A stretch of 8,006 nt of DNA from assembly GCA_945869905.1 (NCBI GenBank), contig CAMBQD010000036.1, forward strand, positions 1 through 8,006, given 5' to 3'. Below the pieces are notes generated by a model, which worked only from the letters and a program-made list of their open reading frames with translations, was not told the origin of the DNA and searched no databases. Shown piece after piece: positions 4,897-8,006 of the stretch (position 1 is its first letter; every line of letters begins with the position of its first letter). Position numbers and translations under genes: made by a program. The stretch is from an uncultured Clostridia bacterium (lineage in GTDB: Bacteria > Bacillota > Clostridia > Oscillospirales > Acutalibacteraceae).

Positions 4897-7329
4897 TTAT
4901 TTATTGAACTTTAATTTTAACACTGTTTTAAGCACATTACCTGCCGTACGTTCCAGCTCTGCTCTTGTTATACCGTCCTTTGCTCCCAAGGTCTTAAGCA
5001 GGGTACCATCGGATTTATACCTTTTGGCAGTATGGGTTCCTCCCGGCATAAGCACATCAACCTGCGCCCTGACTCTGTAAGCATTGTCCTTAATATTAGG
5101 AAATTCCGGACTCTTTGAGCTTTGCATCCACCAGTCAGTCATAACACAGCCGTTATATGCCCATTCCCCTCTGAGCACTGTTGTAACAAGGTCGTAGTTA
5201 TAATGGCTCCAAACACCGTTAATTTTATTATAGCTTGTCATAATGTTAAGGGGCTTGCTTTCCTTAACGCATATTTCAAAGCCCTTAAGATAAATTTCTC
5301 TCAGCGCCCTCTGTGAAAGACGTGAATCATTCTTGGTGCGCCTAACCTCCTGATTATTGCAGGCAAAATGCTTGGGGCAGGCAGACACACCGTTACTTTG
5401 AATACCCTTTACATAAGCCGCACCCATTTTACCGGACACAACAGGGTCCTCTGAAAAATACTCAAAATTTCTGCCGCAAAGCACATTACGCTGAATGTTC
5501 ATACCCGGTGCCAGCAAAATATCCGAGCCGCGCTCCACCATTTCCGCTCCCATAACCGAGGTAAGCTCCTTAACCAAATCGCAGTTAAAGGTGGCAGCAA
5601 GTGCCGTACCGCAGGGAATAAGAGAGGTGTATTTTTTAATACGTATACCGGCAGGGCCGTCGGTTGTAATCAAGGCAGGTACACCCTTGTCACGCAGTGA
5701 ATCTATAATTCCGCCAAAGGCACCTGCATTGCCGGAAACTCCGTAGCAGCTGTTCATCATACCCTGTCCCCGTGTAAGTGCCTCCAGCTCCCGGCAGTTA
5801 AGCTGAGAAATAAAATCATCAAGAGTGATTTTTCCCTCTGCCACATCTGAAAGCTTATATCCCCTGTCACCCTTAAAGCCAATCTCGGCAGGCATATTCT
5901 TAAGTATTCTCTCCTTAAGATATGGACGTGACGTCTTAACTTTTTCAGTTGAAATTACAGGTGTATTCCCTTTAACATCAACGGTGATTTTTTCAAAGCT
6001 ATCCTTTACTCCGCAAATCTCCTCAAGCTGTTCAATAACAGCTTCTTCAAGCTGAGCCTTGCCTGCAACAATATCGGTGCGCACACTGCTTCCCACATAA
6101 AATGTGTACTCTCCGCCCTCAATTACATAGGCAAACCTATTACCTGTTTTGCCCTCATCATCAAAGCTTGCAATATCGTAAAGGCTGAAATTAAATGTGA
6201 TTTTTTCACTTTCGTTTGGCTCAAGCTCCCTTGTTTTTTCAAAGGCTACAAGACTTCTTGATGCCTTTGACAGCTTGCCCTGAGGGGCACTGACATAAAG
6301 CTGTAAAGCCTCCTTGCCCTTAACACCGCCGATATTTTTAACCTCTGCCGTAACGGTAAAGGCTTTACCGTCATTTTCAAAGGAAACAGGCGTTATCTGA
6401 AAATCCGTATAGCTTAGGCCGTAGCCGAAGGGATAAAGGACCTTGTCCCTGCAAAAGGTTTCAAAATATCTGTAGCCGACAAAAATATCCTCTGTATAAT
6501 TATTATAATCATTACCGCCGAAATCTCTTGCGCTTGGATAATCCTCATAGCTTTTTGCAATTGTACAGGGCAGCTTGCCGCCGGGAGACACCCTGCCTGT
6601 CAGCACATTTGCAAGAGCGTTACCGCTTTCCATACCGCACTGCCAAGCATAAACCACTGCGGATATTCTGTCGCCGTATTTTTCGGTCCAGCCCATATCA
6701 ATAATGTTGCCGCAGTTCATTATTACAGTTACCTTTTCAAAATGCTTTGTTACAAGGTCAAGCATTTTAATCTCTGTGTCCGTCAGGTAATAGCTGCCCT
6801 TTTCCAGCTTGTTTTCCCTGTCCTCGCCTGCTGCTCTGCCGATAACAACTATTGCCGAGTCGCTGTTGTCACCTGCTGATTTTACCACTCTTTCCTCAAG
6901 CTCCATTTCAGGATAGCACATGGGCCAGTGTCCCCAAAAGCCGTGGTTAACAGGATTACTGCTGCACCATCCCTCATAAAGCTCCAGCAGTGGATTATAA
7001 ATATTTACATCACAGCCCTTTAATCCGTCAATAAGATTTATCTGATAAGGTGCGTTAACGTCGCCGCCGCTTCCGTAGCCCACGTAAAAATAATCTATTT
7101 GGCACCTGCCGAACACTGCCACCGTTTCCTCTTTTTTTAACGGCAAAACGCTGTTATTGTTTTTCAGCAGTACAATGCTTTCCTCCGACGCCTTAAGTGC
7201 CACAGGTGGCATAGGCTCAAAAACCTTTTTTTCGCCGTCAGCCGTAAATTCCTCCTGCATAACGCCGTTACCGTTTACGGAGTCTATAATCTTTTGTACT
7301 GTATTTTCAAATTTCTGTCTTATTTTCAT
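4897..7329 (-). CDS. glycoside hydrolase family 3 beta-glycosidase, domain order reversed
   Basis: An 810-residue cytoplasmic enzyme (no signal peptide) that should cleave non-reducing terminal beta-linked sugars, probably beta-glucosides. The halves are swapped relative to typical GH3. The C-terminal-type alpha/beta domain comes first (about 40-303: ASEESIVLLKN, AVFGRC, then GRAAGEDRENK with candidate acid/base E169). A fibronectin-III-like domain follows (about 309-418, ending GGEYTFYVGSS). The catalytic barrel comes last (about 490-745): TDGPAGIR (D557), GRNFEYFSEDP, PKHFACNNQE (K653, H654) and VMTDWW with nucleophile D732. This order is known in Ruminococcus albus and Butyrivibrio beta-glucosidases, so it is intact. 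The ATG at 7329 is preferred over an in-frame TTG at 7335, because AAGGAGAG lies eight bases before the ATG and only two before the TTG. The gene is divergent from a GH2 gene across a shared palindromic promoter. Exact sugar specificity is not visible. Confidence 0.9.
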   Translation of the reverse strand: MKIRQKFENTVQKIIDSVNGNGVMQEEFTADGEKKVFEPMPPVALKASEESIVLLKNNNSVLPLKKEETVAVFGRCQIDYFYVGYGSGGDVNAPYQINLIDGLKGCDVNIYNPLLELYEGWCSSNPVNHGFWGHWPMCYPEMELEERVVKSAGDNSDSAIVVIGRAAGEDRENKLEKGSYYLTDTEIKMLDLVTKHFEKVTVIMNCGNIIDMGWTEKYGDRISAVVYAWQCGMESGNALANVLTGRVSPGGKLPCTIAKSYEDYPSARDFGGNDYNNYTEDIFVGYRYFETFCRDKVLYPFGYGLSYTDFQITPVSFENDGKAFTVTAEVKNIGGVKGKEALQLYVSAPQGKLSKASRSLVAFEKTRELEPNESEKITFNFSLYDIASFDDEGKTGNRFAYVIEGGEYTFYVGSSVRTDIVAGKAQLEEAVIEQLEEICGVKDSFEKITVDVKGNTPVISTEKVKTSRPYLKERILKNMPAEIGFKGDRGYKLSDVAEGKITLDDFISQLNCRELEALTRGQGMMNSCYGVSGNAGAFGGIIDSLRDKGVPALITTDGPAGIRIKKYTSLIPCGTALAATFNCDLVKELTSVMGAEMVERGSDILLAPGMNIQRNVLCGRNFEYFSEDPVVSGKMGAAYVKGIQSNGVSACPKHFACNNQEVRRTKNDSRLSQRALREIYLKGFEICVKESKPLNIMTSYNKINGVWSHYNYDLVTTVLRGEWAYNGCVMTDWWMQSSKSPEFPNIKDNAYRVRAQVDVLMPGGTHTAKRYKSDGTLLKTLGAKDGITRAELERTAGNVLKTVLKLKFNK

Positions 7330-7356
7330 ATGCAATGCTCTCCTTGCAATTGTTGA

Positions 7357-7397
7357 TTTAAGTATAGCATAACCGCCTGCAATATGCTATACTTAAA
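7357..7397. promoter_or_regulatory. palindromic divergent promoter between GH3 and GH2 genes
   Basis: TTTAAGTATAGCATA (7357-7371) and its exact complement TATGCTATACTTAAA (7383-7397) flank an 11-bp centre. Each arm holds an extended -10 box TGCTATACT pointing outward: plus strand TATACT 7388-7393, minus strand TATACT 7366-7361. Starts are expected near 7400 and 7354, giving leaders of about 25 nt for both genes. No good -35 is visible for either; any -35 contact would lie in the opposite arm, so the two promoters probably exclude each other or need an activator. The dyad may also be an operator. Confidence 0.6.
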
Positions 7398-7426
7398 ATG
7401 TATTTGAAGTAATCGGAGGGAAACCA

Positions 7427-8006
7427 ATGAACACAATTGATTTATCAGGCAAATGGATAATGAAAAACTGTACAGACGGCAAGGAATACCCTGCGGATAT
7501 ACCGGGCAGTGATTTTGGTAATCTTATAAAAAACGGCGCAATAAAAAATCCCCTGATATCAGGTGATGAAAAAGAGGGTATTGCCGTTGGTGAAAACGAT
7601 TTTGAATTTAAAAGAGATTTTGTTATAAGCGACAGTGATTTGGGCTTTGCTCATATTTACCTTATCTGCGGAGGACTTGACACCCTTTGCACCTGTTACA
7701 TAAACGGCAGGGAGGCATTTAAAAGCAACAACGCATTTATTCCTGTAGATATTGACGTAAAGGAATATTTGGTACAGGGTGAAAACAGTATTATGTTTCA
7801 TTTTTCCTCCGCCGTTAAGTACATAACTAAGCGTCAAAAGGATAAGCCCCTGCCGAAAAACAATAACGGTGTGGACGGCATTGCATATATAAGAAAGCCC
7901 GGTTGTCACTTCGGCTGGGATTGGGGGCCCTGTGTTCCCTACTGTGCAATACTTGAGCATATTGAGCTTAAGTGCATTAACAAAAGAATTGAAAATATTG
8001 AAATAA
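7427..8006 (+). CDS. glycoside hydrolase family 2 beta-mannosidase, N-terminal part (cut by window edge)
   Basis: The frame opens at ATG 7427 after a strong GGAGGG site (7415-7420, six bases away) and runs to the window end without a stop: 193 residues of a family that is usually about 800 or more. MNTIDLSGKWIMKN starts the GH2 sugar-binding jelly-roll domain. Supporting segments are the DFEFKRDF strand, IYLICGGLDTLCTCYINGREAFKSNN (beta-mannosidase wording, 'GLDT...NG') and VKEYLVQGENSI. The hallmark is CHFGWDWGP (160-168), the W-D-W block typical of beta-mannosidases rather than beta-galactosidases. There is no signal peptide, so it probably removes mannose from beta-mannosyl oligosaccharides in the cytoplasm. 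It is divergent from the GH3 gene and likely co-regulated with it. Catalytic glutamates lie beyond the window. Confidence 0.85.
   Translation, partial: MNTIDLSGKWIMKNCTDGKEYPADIPGSDFGNLIKNGAIKNPLISGDEKEGIAVGENDFEFKRDFVISDSDLGFAHIYLICGGLDTLCTCYINGREAFKSNNAFIPVDIDVKEYLVQGENSIMFHFSSAVKYITKRQKDKPLPKNNNGVDGIAYIRKPGCHFGWDWGPCVPYCAILEHIELKCINKRIENIEI

Noticed and set aside
7330..7335. TTG at 7335 as the GH3 start
   Set aside because: The AAGGAGAG site ends two bases before it but eight bases before the ATG at 7329, so the ATG fits better.
7559..7960. 133-codon minus-strand frame opposite the GH2 gene
   Set aside because: The plus strand encodes clear beta-mannosidase motifs with a strong ribosome binding site; the opposite frame has no recognisable content.

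Overview
The window looks like chromosomal DNA of an AT-rich gut-type Clostridia (Firmicutes; an Oscillospiraceae/Lachnospiraceae-like relative is my guess). The grounds are strong AGGAG/GGAGG ribosome binding sites, TTGACA/TATAAT-type promoters, a Dlt-like envelope operon, and cytoplasmic glycosidases of rumen/gut type, including a GH3 enzyme with reversed domain order. The species cannot be named from the sequence alone.

Layout: (1) 1-163, minus strand, is the N-terminal end of a small Xre-like helix-turn-helix regulator that runs off the left edge. (2) 164-458 is a dense control region. It holds two copies of a 19-bp TGACA-N9-TGTCA dyad bracketing a strong rightward extended -10 promoter, a third dyad in that promoter's spacer, a folded leader, a second promoter, and a terminator-like hairpin just before the first operon gene. 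(3) 459-4858, plus strand, is a four-gene operon: a DltA-family adenylating ligase, a carrier protein, an MBOAT O-acyltransferase and a membrane-anchored SGNH-like protein. (4) 4857-4894 is a perfect 38-bp palindrome serving as a two-way terminator between convergent genes. (5) 4897-7329, minus strand, is a GH3 glycosidase with C-domain first and catalytic barrel second. (6) 7330-7426 is a divergent promoter built on a 15-bp-arm inverted repeat. (7) 7427-8006, plus strand, is the start of a GH2 beta-mannosidase cut by the window edge.

The operon follows Dlt logic: the ligase adenylates a small acid, loads it on the carrier's phosphopantetheine, and MBOAT plus the SGNH protein pass it to a polymer outside the membrane. 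The parts are not standard Dlt parts. In the ligase, the Asp that holds the D-alanine amino group in DltA is Ser (S200), the Cys linked to D-Ala selectivity is Ala (A272), and an extra Asp (D305) appears in the pocket. The MBOAT reads as AlgI-like and is longer than DltB, the fourth gene lacks canonical DltD motifs, and the order is A-C-B-D. My main hypothesis is that this cassette decorates a cell-surface polymer with an acyl group other than D-alanine, under control of the divergent regulator. The two glycosidases are probably a separate unit for intracellular breakdown of beta-linked (manno)oligosaccharides.
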